The translations under genes were made by a program, and so were the position numbers. Under the pieces are notes generated by a model. That model saw only the letters and a program-made list of their open reading frames with translations. It was not told the origin of the DNA and searched no databases. DNA of 64,000 bases from an uncultured Prevotella sp. (GTDB taxonomy: Bacteria > Bacteroidota > Bacteroidia > Bacteroidales > Bacteroidaceae): the NCBI GenBank assembly GCA_947302435.1, contig CAMYVQ010000003.1:1-64000 (forward strand). Reading direction: 5' to 3'. Positions 43,132-52,015 of this stretch are shown here, piece by piece. Positions within the stretch are counted from its first letter, which is position 1; every line of letters begins with the position of its first letter.

Positions 43132-45300
43132 ATGTTACATCATTTTAATTTCATGACAAGAGCATGCTTATGCGCATGTGTCTTGTTCGCGGCAACTTCA
43201 TGTAAGGACACCGACGATTTCTTTACCTCTAAGGGCAATGAGGACAAGACAAACACTGAAGCCTACGATTTCGACTTCTCAACGAAACAGGAAGTAGACT
43301 TGTATGTTGAATACAAAGGTTTCGGGTATAGTGCTTCTGAACCCGTTGGCTCTGTACGATTCGGTATTTACGGTACCAACCCCGTAGTCAATGAAAACAC
43401 AGAGAACCAATACGTGGACGAAAGCATCAAGCCCATCATTGAACTGTACACTGACGAAAGAGGCAAGTTCGACCAAACCATCACTCTGCCTGCATACGCC
43501 AAAGTGCTTCACATCGTGACCGGTAATCTCGCAATTGGTTTTTCCCACGAGCAGGTTCAAGTTGTCAATCATGAAGCCAAGCTCACAGTTGAAAACGACG
43601 GTTCAACCATGAGTGTTTATAACCCCAGACGCGCCCCAGGGCCAGGTGAGTCTGTAAGCGAAATTTTGGGCCTTCTCGAAAGCACTGGCTACGAAGTGGA
43701 TAGCAAAGGAAATGCAACGTCAGTGCAGATCTACCAGAAGTGGGGAACTCCATTAGGCACTTGGAACTCTGCCACAGGTCGCCCAGATTATTTGTTAGAC
43801 AAGACAACAGTCACGACACCAGGTCTGGTACTTACTGACAAAGAGGTTAAAGAAATGTATGATGAGGCATGTAATATTCTTCCAAACAATAGTGGCATTG
43901 ATAATTCACACTATCGCACCGCAGCCGACGTTACGCTCAAAAAGGCTTCGGAAGTTACACTCACGGCATTGGGCAGTTTCACGTGCTGGAACACCACTCT
44001 TGGCTATTATTATTATAACGACGACAACAAGCCGACCAATCGAATGGATCTGAACCCCATTATGCTATTCCCCAACACACAAGACGGTAAAAGGTACGGC
44101 GATGGGAATTATTACAACAACAATATTGGTATGGTGCGTGGCGATGTGATTCGACTGAAATACTTTCCAAACATAACCGACCCCGATCCTGACAAGAAAT
44201 ACACTGAAGCCAGTAACGTATTCCCCAAAGGCACCAAGATTGGCTTTATCATAAGAACCAACGGATGGGGTATGATGGGCGACAAGTATTGCACCAAGAC
44301 CTATAATAAAAAAATGAATATTTGGGCTACTTCTACCGATGGTCTGGCATACGCCAATCCGAAAGTTGAAGGAAAAAACAAGTTCACTAAACCCAATGAC
44401 AATGGCGAAGCCCGTACCGCAGAATTCTCATATTCGTTAAGCGATGGCACCCAATACTGTATTTTGGCATTCGAGGATGCTTGCGATGACTACGACTACA
44501 ACGACTTGATTTTCTCCCTCAACCCTGCCAATGTCTTCTTAGGACTGCATGAAGTGGAAAAAGACAAGTCTACTGAGTTTGGAGTCTATGCTTTTGAGGA
44601 CAGATGGCCTGCCCACAGTGATTACGATATGAATGATATCATGGTGGATTGCAAGCATGAAATGTTTTTCAGTGACAGTTACGTCAAAAAGGAGATCTAC
44701 AATCTGACGACCTATCAAAATATTGTCGCTGACAAGAGCGGTTTGGCAGTAAAAATGACTTACACCAAAAGACCCAGCAGTATCGTGATGAAAAAGGTCA
44801 AGCCTAACTCGAAAGATACAACCGTTGTCACATTCCCCGAATATTATAACCTAAAGGATATCTATGCTCTGACAGAGGATGTGAAAAGTGAGATCAATAC
44901 GACTTATATCCTGGAATTGACATATTCAGATGCCCAGCCAATTAAAAATCTGGTGGAGATTGAACCATTCATTTATGGCATCAGGGAAAACAAGGACGAA
45001 GAACTCACGCAATGGGAGGTACATCTTCCCAACAAAAAGCCGACAAGCGTAATGGATCTCAGCTACTTCTGCACCCACCAAGACGCATCGAATTTCTCTA
45101 AAGGAAAGTTCTTTGTCAGCAGCAACGAATATCCGTTTGCCTTCTATCTGGCAAATGCAAAAGCTGAGAATTTCTTCAACACGACCCTTGTTCGTGCCAA
45201 CGAAAGTAAGTCTATCAGCTCTTTCTATCCTAAATTCCTGAACTGGGCTACCAGCAAGGGCGCAGAGGATGCTGACTGGTATCTGTATCCAGCTCAATAA
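43132..45300 (+). CDS. LruC/DUF4114-like surface lipoprotein
   Basis: 722 residues. Lipoprotein signal with lipobox ATSC. No enzyme domain is seen. Near residues 444-458 ILAFEDACDDYDYNDL and at 486-502 YAFEDRWPAHSDYDMND repeat the ED(x)n-DYDxND pattern of LruC/DUF4114 proteins, likely calcium sites. The C-terminal part adds a beta-sandwich-like domain and ends DADWYLYPAQ. Members are exported lipoproteins of Bacteroidota with unknown roles. It stands inside capsule operon II, after the sugar-transferase-like gene (61 bp) and before a GT2 gene (27 bp), suggesting a surface role linked to the polysaccharide. A related protein is encoded at 61006. Confidence 0.8.
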   Translation: MLHHFNFMTRACLCACVLFAATSCKDTDDFFTSKGNEDKTNTEAYDFDFSTKQEVDLYVEYKGFGYSASEPVGSVRFGIYGTNPVVNENTENQYVDESIKPIIELYTDERGKFDQTITLPAYAKVLHIVTGNLAIGFSHEQVQVVNHEAKLTVENDGSTMSVYNPRRAPGPGESVSEILGLLESTGYEVDSKGNATSVQIYQKWGTPLGTWNSATGRPDYLLDKTTVTTPGLVLTDKEVKEMYDEACNILPNNSGIDNSHYRTAADVTLKKASEVTLTALGSFTCWNTTLGYYYYNDDNKPTNRMDLNPIMLFPNTQDGKRYGDGNYYNNNIGMVRGDVIRLKYFPNITDPDPDKKYTEASNVFPKGTKIGFIIRTNGWGMMGDKYCTKTYNKKMNIWATSTDGLAYANPKVEGKNKFTKPNDNGEARTAEFSYSLSDGTQYCILAFEDACDDYDYNDLIFSLNPANVFLGLHEVEKDKSTEFGVYAFEDRWPAHSDYDMNDIMVDCKHEMFFSDSYVKKEIYNLTTYQNIVADKSGLAVKMTYTKRPSSIVMKKVKPNSKDTTVVTFPEYYNLKDIYALTEDVKSEINTTYILELTYSDAQPIKNLVEIEPFIYGIRENKDEELTQWEVHLPNKKPTSVMDLSYFCTHQDASNFSKGKFFVSSNEYPFAFYLANAKAENFFNTTLVRANESKSISSFYPKFLNWATSKGAEDADWYLYPAQ

Positions 45301-45327
45301 ATTTGCATCAGCCATATCGTCATTCCT

Positions 45328-46305
45328 ATGAAATTAAGTGTTGTCATACCGGTTTACAAGGTCGAGCCCTATCTGGAGCGTTGTGTGCAATCTGTTTACC
45401 GACAGACTTTCCGTGATATGGAAATTATCATGGTTGACGATGGCAGTCCAGACAACAGTGGCAAACTGGCCGACCAGTTGGCAGCGCAGGATGCGCGAGC
45501 CCGTGTGATTCACCAGGAGAACCAAGGTCTCTCTGGGGCGAGGAACACGGGCCTGCGCGCAGCCCAAGGTGACTATGTCGTGTTTTTGGATTCGGATGAC
45601 GAGTGGGCACTGGAAGATGGAATAGAAAAGCTGCTTCAACATGACGGTGCTGACCTCATCATTTTCAAGGCTGTTCATATCTGGAAAGACCATCAGGAAT
45701 GTACACCTGATTTTGACGTAGACTACATCAAGGGTTTGCCAGATGCACAGACTGTTTTTTCCCATCTCATCCTGACCAAGCAATTTCAGGTAAGTGCCTG
45801 CAAATTGCTGGTCAGGCGACAGATGCTGATTGAACATGATATTTTCTTTCCGATGGGTTATATCAACGAAGACGTTGACTGGAGTTTCCGCTTGTGGCAG
45901 CATGCCCGTAAGGTCGCCGTTACAAACATGGACTTCTACGGCAATCACCATCGGGCGGGAAGTATCACCCAGACGACAGATATTCGTTCCCATCAGAGCT
46001 ATGACAAGATATTCACCTATTGGAAGGAAGAATGCAACCGTGGATGCGTTAATGCCGATGCCATCCGCGTCTACATGGCAAACCTATGGGTAAGTGGCGG
46101 TTATTTCTACTACCAACTATCCAAAAAAGAAAAACCGATTGCCTTGCAGATTTTAAGAAAGCACAAAGATTTGCTGGATTACTCAGACACGAAAAAAATC
46201 AGAGGGGTCAGGTTTTTGGTTCGAGCAATCGGTCTAAGAAATGCAGTCGTACTATTAGGCTGCTATAAAAAGCTAAGGTTAATCACCTCAAAGAATGTTG
46301 TATAG
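45328..46305 (+). CDS. GT2 glycosyltransferase
   Basis: 325 residues. Classic GT-A start (KLSVVIPVYKVEPYLERCVQSV), MVDDGSPDNSG, NQGLSGARNTGL, and the metal site DSDDEWA. The C-terminal region carries INEDVDWSFRLWQHARKV. The final 40 residues are basic and partly hydrophobic. Overlaps the following membrane protein gene by 11 bp. Donor and acceptor unknown. Confidence 0.92.
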   Translation: MKLSVVIPVYKVEPYLERCVQSVYRQTFRDMEIIMVDDGSPDNSGKLADQLAAQDARARVIHQENQGLSGARNTGLRAAQGDYVVFLDSDDEWALEDGIEKLLQHDGADLIIFKAVHIWKDHQECTPDFDVDYIKGLPDAQTVFSHLILTKQFQVSACKLLVRRQMLIEHDIFFPMGYINEDVDWSFRLWQHARKVAVTNMDFYGNHHRAGSITQTTDIRSHQSYDKIFTYWKEECNRGCVNADAIRVYMANLWVSGGYFYYQLSKKEKPIALQILRKHKDLLDYSDTKKIRGVRFLVRAIGLRNAVVLLGCYKKLRLITSKNVV

Positions 46306-47641
46306 ACTTCATAACAACATCCTGATTGTCGGTCTGTTGACGATTTGCATTTTAGCAGTACTGTCGTCAGGAAAAGCGTTTAGTCTTATCACTCCCTTTA
46401 CTGTGGTAGCATACTTGACACAGTTGCTACTCATTATGTCTTTTTCACGGGATGAGAACGCATCTTATTCAGATAAGACGATGTTCGTAACCGTTTTGGT
46501 CTATGGCTTGGTGTTAAGCCTGCTGACCATTCTTTTAGCACATTACTATAACGGAGAGAAATTCCTGTTTGAGGATCCTGATGCAGTATTCTATTACAAA
46601 GAAGGAATAAAATCCGCGGACATAGGCCTTATTGAGAATGCGGCACGAATCATAAGATTGTATGACTTCGATGACTGGGGGGCATTGTTGGTGAGCTGTT
46701 TTCTGATGTATTTCATCCCCTCAGCCTTCTTCATGAACGCTTTCTATGTGTTCATCGGTGCGGTATCTGCTGTCTTCCTCTATCGTATCGGAAAATATTT
46801 TATGCCAGACACATACGCTTTTTTGGCATCTTTGGCATACAGCACCTCATCCTATCTGATCTTGTTCCACTGCACGTTTCTAAAAGAGTCGTTCTTCGTA
46901 TTCTTAGTAATCAGTGCCATCTATTATTTTTACAGATCTATTGAAGACAAGAATCATCTGGCATTGCTCATGGTGTTTTTCAGTGTCTTCAGTGTCTTTT
47001 TTTACCGACCGCCCTTAGTGGCATTTTTCATGATAGCATATATTGGCTATTATGCCGTCACACAGAGGGGCACCGCTCTCTCTGTTTTCATGTATATGAT
47101 GATTGCGATAGGACTGGTAGGATCCATCGCTTTCATGCAAAGTCAGGTGGAAACTTACACAGAGGGAGGAAATACAGACGAGCTACTCTTAGAAAATGGT
47201 TCCGCTAACTATTCCGGAGGATTCAATTTCTTTGTCGGGTGGTTTGTTGCGTTTCTGGGGCCGTTCCCAACGCTGTTCCCAATGGAAGGTGCAGACCCAA
47301 AGTTGATTAACTTTTTTGGGGCTGGTTTAACATATAAGGCATTTATCGCCATCCCTTTCTGGGTTGGACTTTATTGGGCCGTCAAACGTTTTGAGGTCGT
47401 AATGATTCCCATGGTTGTATTCGCAATGGCCGAAATTCTTGCCGCAGCATACATCTTAGCGAGTTTTGAGCTGCGCAAAGTGCTGTTGCACGTGCCATTT
47501 ATGTACATCATGTCATTTTATGGCTTATATCAAATAGAAAACAACAAGGTGAACAAGACGTTTGTGAAGTATTTGACATTTTCCTATTTTGCTTTTGCTA
47601 TAGGAGTCTTGGTTTTATGGAATCTAATTAGAGTAAAATAA
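46295..47641 (+). CDS. polytopic membrane protein, probable Wzy-type polymerase
   Basis: 448 residues with about eleven TM helices. A periplasmic loop around 95-130 (FEDPDAVFYYKEGIKSADIGLIENAARII) and another near 280-310 (EGGNTDELLLENGSANYSGG) are the main soluble parts. No family motif is certain, but size, topology and place beside glycosyltransferases fit the repeat-unit polymerase, and no other Wzy candidate is present in operon II. A GT-C type transferase is the alternative. Base composition is visibly more AT-rich than the export genes at 36-41 kb. Confidence 0.68.
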   Translation: MLYRLHNNILIVGLLTICILAVLSSGKAFSLITPFTVVAYLTQLLLIMSFSRDENASYSDKTMFVTVLVYGLVLSLLTILLAHYYNGEKFLFEDPDAVFYYKEGIKSADIGLIENAARIIRLYDFDDWGALLVSCFLMYFIPSAFFMNAFYVFIGAVSAVFLYRIGKYFMPDTYAFLASLAYSTSSYLILFHCTFLKESFFVFLVISAIYYFYRSIEDKNHLALLMVFFSVFSVFFYRPPLVAFFMIAYIGYYAVTQRGTALSVFMYMMIAIGLVGSIAFMQSQVETYTEGGNTDELLLENGSANYSGGFNFFVGWFVAFLGPFPTLFPMEGADPKLINFFGAGLTYKAFIAIPFWVGLYWAVKRFEVVMIPMVVFAMAEILAAAYILASFELRKVLLHVPFMYIMSFYGLYQIENNKVNKTFVKYLTFSYFAFAIGVLVLWNLIRVK

Positions 47642-47693
47642 TGAAAAGACTGACTCCACGTTCCGGCTTTGCCGCAATATATGATTGAAAATC

Positions 47694-47699
47694 GGAGGA
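47694..47699 (+). promoter_or_regulatory. Shine-Dalgarno sequence GGAGGA
   Basis: GGAGGA, 6 nt before ATG 47706, is one of the few strong ribosome binding sites in the window. It fixes the start of the GT4 gene and rules out the upstream TTG at 47685. Confidence 0.75.
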
Positions 47700-47705
47700 C
47701 ATGAA

Positions 47706-48629
47706 ATGAAAGTATTATTTGTAGGAAGTGGCAACCACGCCAAGATTTCCCCGATCATAAAAGCTCAGGGCGATTCCCTTGTCAAGGCAGGAGTCGATGT
47801 CGACTACTACCTCATCAAGGGGAGAGGACTGAAAGGTTATCTTAAACAGATCCTTCCTTTGCGGAAGTATTGGAAAAGCCATCACTTTGATGTGGTACAT
47901 GCACATTACTCCTTATCAGCCTACGTCGCCGCACTCGCTGGTGTGAAGCCCTTAGTGGTGTCATTGATGGGCAGTGATGTGAAAGCCACGGGATGGTACA
48001 GCCGAATGGTCCGTTTGTTCTGCAAGCTGTTTCGCTGGAACAACATCATTGTGAAATCAAAGGATATGGCCGATGCAGCGGGAATCAAGAATGTGCAGAT
48101 TATTCCCAATGGTGTGGACATGGAAATGTTCGTCCCAATGGATGCGGAGGCTTGTCGTAAAAAGCTTGGCTGGGAAGAGGGGGGAAAACACATCTTATTC
48201 CCTGCCGACCCAGACCGCATGGAAAAAGATTTCCCATTGGCACAGGAAACGGTAAAACTGTCGGGAAAGGATATTACAATCCACGTTTTTCGACAGGTTG
48301 AACACAAAGACACCGTTTTACATTATAATGCCGCTGATGTTGTATTGATGACCAGTAAGTGGGAGGGAAGTCCTAATGCCATCAAAGAAGCGATGGCTTG
48401 TTGCCGCCCCATTGTAAGTACCGATGTCGGCGATGTGAAAGAAAGACTGTCGGGAGTTGAAGGCTGCTATGTGACAGAGACACGTGACCCGAATGAACTG
48501 TCCAACTTCTTGAAAAGTGTCTTGGAATGGAAAGGACGTACCAATGGACGAGACAAAATCATTGCCGATCAATTAGAAAGCAAACAAATTGCAGATAGAA
48601 TAATAACCATTTATAAGAATACAAAATGA
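47706..48629 (+). CDS. GT4-like glycosyltransferase, short form
   Basis: 307 residues, shorter than usual GT4 enzymes (about 370). N-terminal MKVLFVGSGNHAKISPIIKAQG, VVHAHYSLSAYVAALAG and SLMGSDVK, then IIPNGVDMEMF, VFRQVEHKDTVLHYNAADVVLMTS and WEGSPNAIKEAMACCRPIVSTDVGD, the donor-site region with one conserved glutamate of the E-x7-E pair replaced (SPNAIKEA). Start set by the SD at 47694. Its end overlaps the epimerase start (ATGA, 48626-48629). Confidence 0.88.
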   Translation: MKVLFVGSGNHAKISPIIKAQGDSLVKAGVDVDYYLIKGRGLKGYLKQILPLRKYWKSHHFDVVHAHYSLSAYVAALAGVKPLVVSLMGSDVKATGWYSRMVRLFCKLFRWNNIIVKSKDMADAAGIKNVQIIPNGVDMEMFVPMDAEACRKKLGWEEGGKHILFPADPDRMEKDFPLAQETVKLSGKDITIHVFRQVEHKDTVLHYNAADVVLMTSKWEGSPNAIKEAMACCRPIVSTDVGDVKERLSGVEGCYVTETRDPNELSNFLKSVLEWKGRTNGRDKIIADQLESKQIADRIITIYKNTK

Positions 48630-49717
48630 AACTGACACTCATTGCCGGTGCAAGACCGAATTTCATTAAGATTGCTCCGATTATACATGCCATTAAAAAA
48701 GCGCAGACAAAAGGAGTTACCGTTTCATACCGACTAGTGCATACTGGACAACATTATGACCAGAAGATGAGCCAGACCTTTTTTGAAGAGTTGGACATAC
48801 CCATGCCTGATGTCAATTTAGGCTGCGGTGGGGGTAGCCAGGCGGAACAGACGGCCAATATCATGGTTGCTTTCGAGAAAGACTTGATGTCGAATCCAAC
48901 GGACTTGGTGATTGTCGTCGGTGATGTGACATCGACAATGGCCTGTTCGATTGTTGCCAAAAAACTCAACACAAAGGTTGCACACGTGGAAGCAGGCATA
49001 CGCAGTTGGGATCTCAGCATGCCAGAGGAAATCAACCGAATGGTGACAGACTCACTCGCAGACTATTTCTTTACCACGACGGAGATTGCCAATCGCAATC
49101 TGAGACATTTTGGTGTTCCTGAAGAGAAGATCTTCTTTGTGGGCAATGTCATGATAGACACACTGATGGCCAACATCAAACGGTTCAGAAAGCCATTGGA
49201 GTATGACCAGCTGGGACTCGAACAGAAAAAGTATCTTGTATTAACGATGCACCGCCCTGCCAATGTGGATGAAGCAGAAAAACTGAAGAATACCATGAAC
49301 GAGATTGTTAACAATGTTCATGGGTTGCCAGTTGTATTCCCCATCCATCCTCGAACAGCCAAGATATTCAAGGATTTGGGTATTGTGGCCGATAACTTAA
49401 AGGTCATAGAGCCTCAAGGCTATTTGGAGTTTAACTATTTGGTTCAGAACTCAATGGGTGTCATTACTGACTCAGGTGGCATTACGGAAGAGACAACTGT
49501 CATGCATGTCCCCTGCCTGACATTGAGAGACAATACCGAGCGACCCGAAACATGTGAAGTAGGTACGAACAAACTGATTGGAACCAATCCCGACAATATC
49601 AAGCCAGCACTCGACCGACTCTTTGCCGGTGAATGGCAGAAAGGTGACATTCCAGAACTTTGGGATGGACATACGGCAGAAAGAATTGTCAAATCAATCA
49701 CAAACATAAAATATTAA
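48626..49717 (+). CDS. wecB: UDP-N-acetylglucosamine 2-epimerase family (WecB/WbpI-like)
   Basis: 363 residues. The enzyme inverts C2 of a UDP-HexNAc via a glycal intermediate. Marks: AGARPNFIKIAPII at the N-terminus, VHTGQHYDQKMSQTFFEEL, VVGDVTSTMACSIVAKK, VAHVEAGIRSWDLSMPEEINR, HRPANVD, and SGGITEETTVMHVPCLTLRDNTERPET. In this operon, with 3-amino-sugar genes present, a WbpI/WlbD role (UDP-GlcNAc(3NAc)A to ManNAc(3NAc)A) is as likely as plain UDP-ManNAc formation. Next to the amidotransferase gene. Confidence 0.9.
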   Translation: MKLTLIAGARPNFIKIAPIIHAIKKAQTKGVTVSYRLVHTGQHYDQKMSQTFFEELDIPMPDVNLGCGGGSQAEQTANIMVAFEKDLMSNPTDLVIVVGDVTSTMACSIVAKKLNTKVAHVEAGIRSWDLSMPEEINRMVTDSLADYFFTTTEIANRNLRHFGVPEEKIFFVGNVMIDTLMANIKRFRKPLEYDQLGLEQKKYLVLTMHRPANVDEAEKLKNTMNEIVNNVHGLPVVFPIHPRTAKIFKDLGIVADNLKVIEPQGYLEFNYLVQNSMGVITDSGGITEETTVMHVPCLTLRDNTERPETCEVGTNKLIGTNPDNIKPALDRLFAGEWQKGDIPELWDGHTAERIVKSITNIKY

Positions 49718-49730
49718 GAAAACTATTGAT

Positions 49731-50870
49731 ATGATGGGAAAGGATATTGTAAGATGTGAGCGTTGTGTGATGGACACAACAGTTCCAGATATATGGTTTG
49801 ATGATCATGGAGTATGTAAATATTGCCATATCCATGACGAAATGGAACATCTCCATCCATTAGCTGCCGACGGAAACAAGCTATCATCCATTATTGATAA
49901 AATCAAGGCCGACGGCAAGGGGAAAAAATACGATTGTGTATGTGGACTTAGCGGAGGACGTGACAGTTCTTACACTCTTCTCAAAGCCATCGACTTTGGC
50001 CTTCGTCCGCTTGTCGTGTCTATCGACAATGGCTGGGGCACCCGAATAGCTGAAGAGAATATTGAGAACGCATGCAAACGTTTAAATTTGGAATGTACAT
50101 GGGTGAAATTCGATTGGGAAGAGTATAAAGACTTGCAGCGTTCATTCTTTTTGGCAGGTGTACCCGATGTCGACTCTCCTTCGGACTTTGCCATTTATGC
50201 ACAGTTGTTCCAGACGGCAAAGGACAATGGCATCCGCTATATCCTGAACGGACACAGTTTCCGGACAGAAGGCAGTTCTCCAATAGGATGGTCTTATTTT
50301 GACCCAGTCTATATCAAAGACGTACAGAAAAGATTCGGTACGAGGGAATACAAAGACCTCAAGACGATACCCACGATGATGCCTTGGCAACTCATTGGCA
50401 GGACTTTTCTTAAAAGTATCCGCGACATTCGTATTCTGGAATACATGGACTACAGAAAGCAGGAAGTCGATGCCATCCTGAAAGAACGTCTCGGATGGCA
50501 GGATTATGGAGGCCATCATCATGAAAACAAATTCACTCACTTTGTACAGTCCTACTACTTACCAGTGAAGTTTGGCATTGACAAACGGAAGACCGAACTG
50601 TCTGCACAGATTAGAAGCGGTCATATCACGAAAGAAAAAGCAGAAGCAATTTTGTCACAGCCATACCAATATGACCAACAGATTGTGGATGAAGTCATCG
50701 ACCGCCTTGGTTTCACTAAGGACGAATTTGAAAAGTTGATGCAGTCACCCAATAAGACGCATTTAGACTACAAGACCCTCAGGCCTATTTACAAAGCATT
50801 GAGTCTCCCCATCAACATCGTGACAAAACTGGGCATACTGCCTCGAATCCTTTACCTGAAATATTGCTGA
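49731..50870 (+). CDS. N-acetyl sugar amidotransferase (WbpG/PseA-like)
   Basis: 379 residues. N-terminal cysteine pairs CERC and CKYC suggest a zinc site, then the PP-loop SGGRDSSYTLLKA activates the substrate with ATP. GHSFRTEGSSPIGW follows. The family turns an acetamido group into an acetamidino group on diamino-uronic or nonulosonic acid sugars using ammonia. In Pseudomonas aeruginosa O5, WbpG works with HisH/HisF-like ammonia suppliers; none is encoded nearby. Two ATGs (49731, 49734) are possible. It follows the epimerase by 13 bp. Confidence 0.88.
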   Translation: MMGKDIVRCERCVMDTTVPDIWFDDHGVCKYCHIHDEMEHLHPLAADGNKLSSIIDKIKADGKGKKYDCVCGLSGGRDSSYTLLKAIDFGLRPLVVSIDNGWGTRIAEENIENACKRLNLECTWVKFDWEEYKDLQRSFFLAGVPDVDSPSDFAIYAQLFQTAKDNGIRYILNGHSFRTEGSSPIGWSYFDPVYIKDVQKRFGTREYKDLKTIPTMMPWQLIGRTFLKSIRDIRILEYMDYRKQEVDAILKERLGWQDYGGHHHENKFTHFVQSYYLPVKFGIDKRKTELSAQIRSGHITKEKAEAILSQPYQYDQQIVDEVIDRLGFTKDEFEKLMQSPNKTHLDYKTLRPIYKALSLPINIVTKLGILPRILYLKYC

Positions 50871-50874
50871 TAAT

Positions 50875-52008
50875 ATGAAAAGAGTCCTTTTCTCACTGAA
50901 CCACCCTGCCCACTATCACATGTTCAAGAACCTTGCCTCGCAACTTGGACAGGAAGGAAATCGGGTTATATTTGTCATCAGTAACAAGGATGTATTGGAA
51001 GCCTTGATGAAAAATGAGGGAGTTGATTATGTGAAACTTCAAGACCAGCGTCCACGTAAATCAACGGCCTTCTCTGTGATTATAAACGGTGTGGCAGACA
51101 TGCTGGAAAAAGACCGTAGCCTATATAGATTTGCAAAGCAATGGAAGCCTGACATCATGTTGGGGACAGACATCAGTATTACGCATGTAGGGCGGGTAAC
51201 AGGTATTCCATCTTTCTTCTTTAACGAGGACGACTATGATATCAATAAGGAGGCCTGCCTTCTGTCATACCCCTTTGCTACAGGCATCGTGTCTCCGGAA
51301 GTTTGCAGCGTGGGCAAGTTTTTTGAAAAGAAGAAAATTTCCTATAATGGCTGTCAGAAGACGGCCTACATCAACCCTGTCTGTTTTAAGCCAGACCGAG
51401 CCATAGCAGAAAAGTTCGTTGCCAAGAACAAGCCCTATTATCTGATTCGCGTGGTTAGCCTGACTGCCGGTCACGATATCTCAGGTAAACATAGGGGTAT
51501 AGAAGATGACATCTTGACTCGGTTAATCAGCCAGTTGAGTGTGCGCGGAAATGTGTATATCACCAGTGAGAGACCGTTGGCAGAGGCTTATGAGCCGTAT
51601 CGTCTACAGATACCGCCTGAATATATGCACCATGTAATGAGCTTCAGTTCCCTGTTTATTGGCGACAGCCAGTCCATGTGCATGGAAGCGGGATTGATGG
51701 GAGTGCCATTCATCCGTTATAATGATTTTGTTGGAAAAATAGGCTATCTGAATGATGCAGAAATCAAATATGGCCTCGGATATGGAATCAGGCCATCAGA
51801 ACCCCAAAAGATGCTTGAACTGGTGAAAACACTTGTAGAGAATGACAAACTTGCTTCTGAGTGGAAGGAAAAACAGAAACGATACTTTTCAGAAAAAGTG
51901 GATGTGACGGCCTTTTGGAAATGGTTTGTGCTCAATTATCCTGAAAGCGATAAGATTCTGAAAGACAATCCTGATTATCCCAATCAGTTCAGATGGCCAT
52001 CTCTATAG
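50875..52008 (+). CDS. DUF354 family protein, probable GT-B glycosyltransferase
   Basis: 377 residues. MKRVLFSLNHPAHYHMFKNLASQL and the later FFFNEDDYD, GTDISITHVGR and FIGDSQSMCMEAGLMGVPFIRYNDF motifs identify DUF354, a GT-B-like family usually found with polysaccharide and nucleotide-sugar genes. The glycine-rich donor site is present though the typical E-x7-E is changed. It lies 4 bp after the amidotransferase and 7 bp before the FAD dehydrogenase. It may transfer the amidinated uronic acid. Confidence 0.82.
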   Translation: MKRVLFSLNHPAHYHMFKNLASQLGQEGNRVIFVISNKDVLEALMKNEGVDYVKLQDQRPRKSTAFSVIINGVADMLEKDRSLYRFAKQWKPDIMLGTDISITHVGRVTGIPSFFFNEDDYDINKEACLLSYPFATGIVSPEVCSVGKFFEKKKISYNGCQKTAYINPVCFKPDRAIAEKFVAKNKPYYLIRVVSLTAGHDISGKHRGIEDDILTRLISQLSVRGNVYITSERPLAEAYEPYRLQIPPEYMHHVMSFSSLFIGDSQSMCMEAGLMGVPFIRYNDFVGKIGYLNDAEIKYGLGYGIRPSEPQKMLELVKTLVENDKLASEWKEKQKRYFSEKVDVTAFWKWFVLNYPESDKILKDNPDYPNQFRWPSL

Positions 52009-52015
52009 TCTTGTA

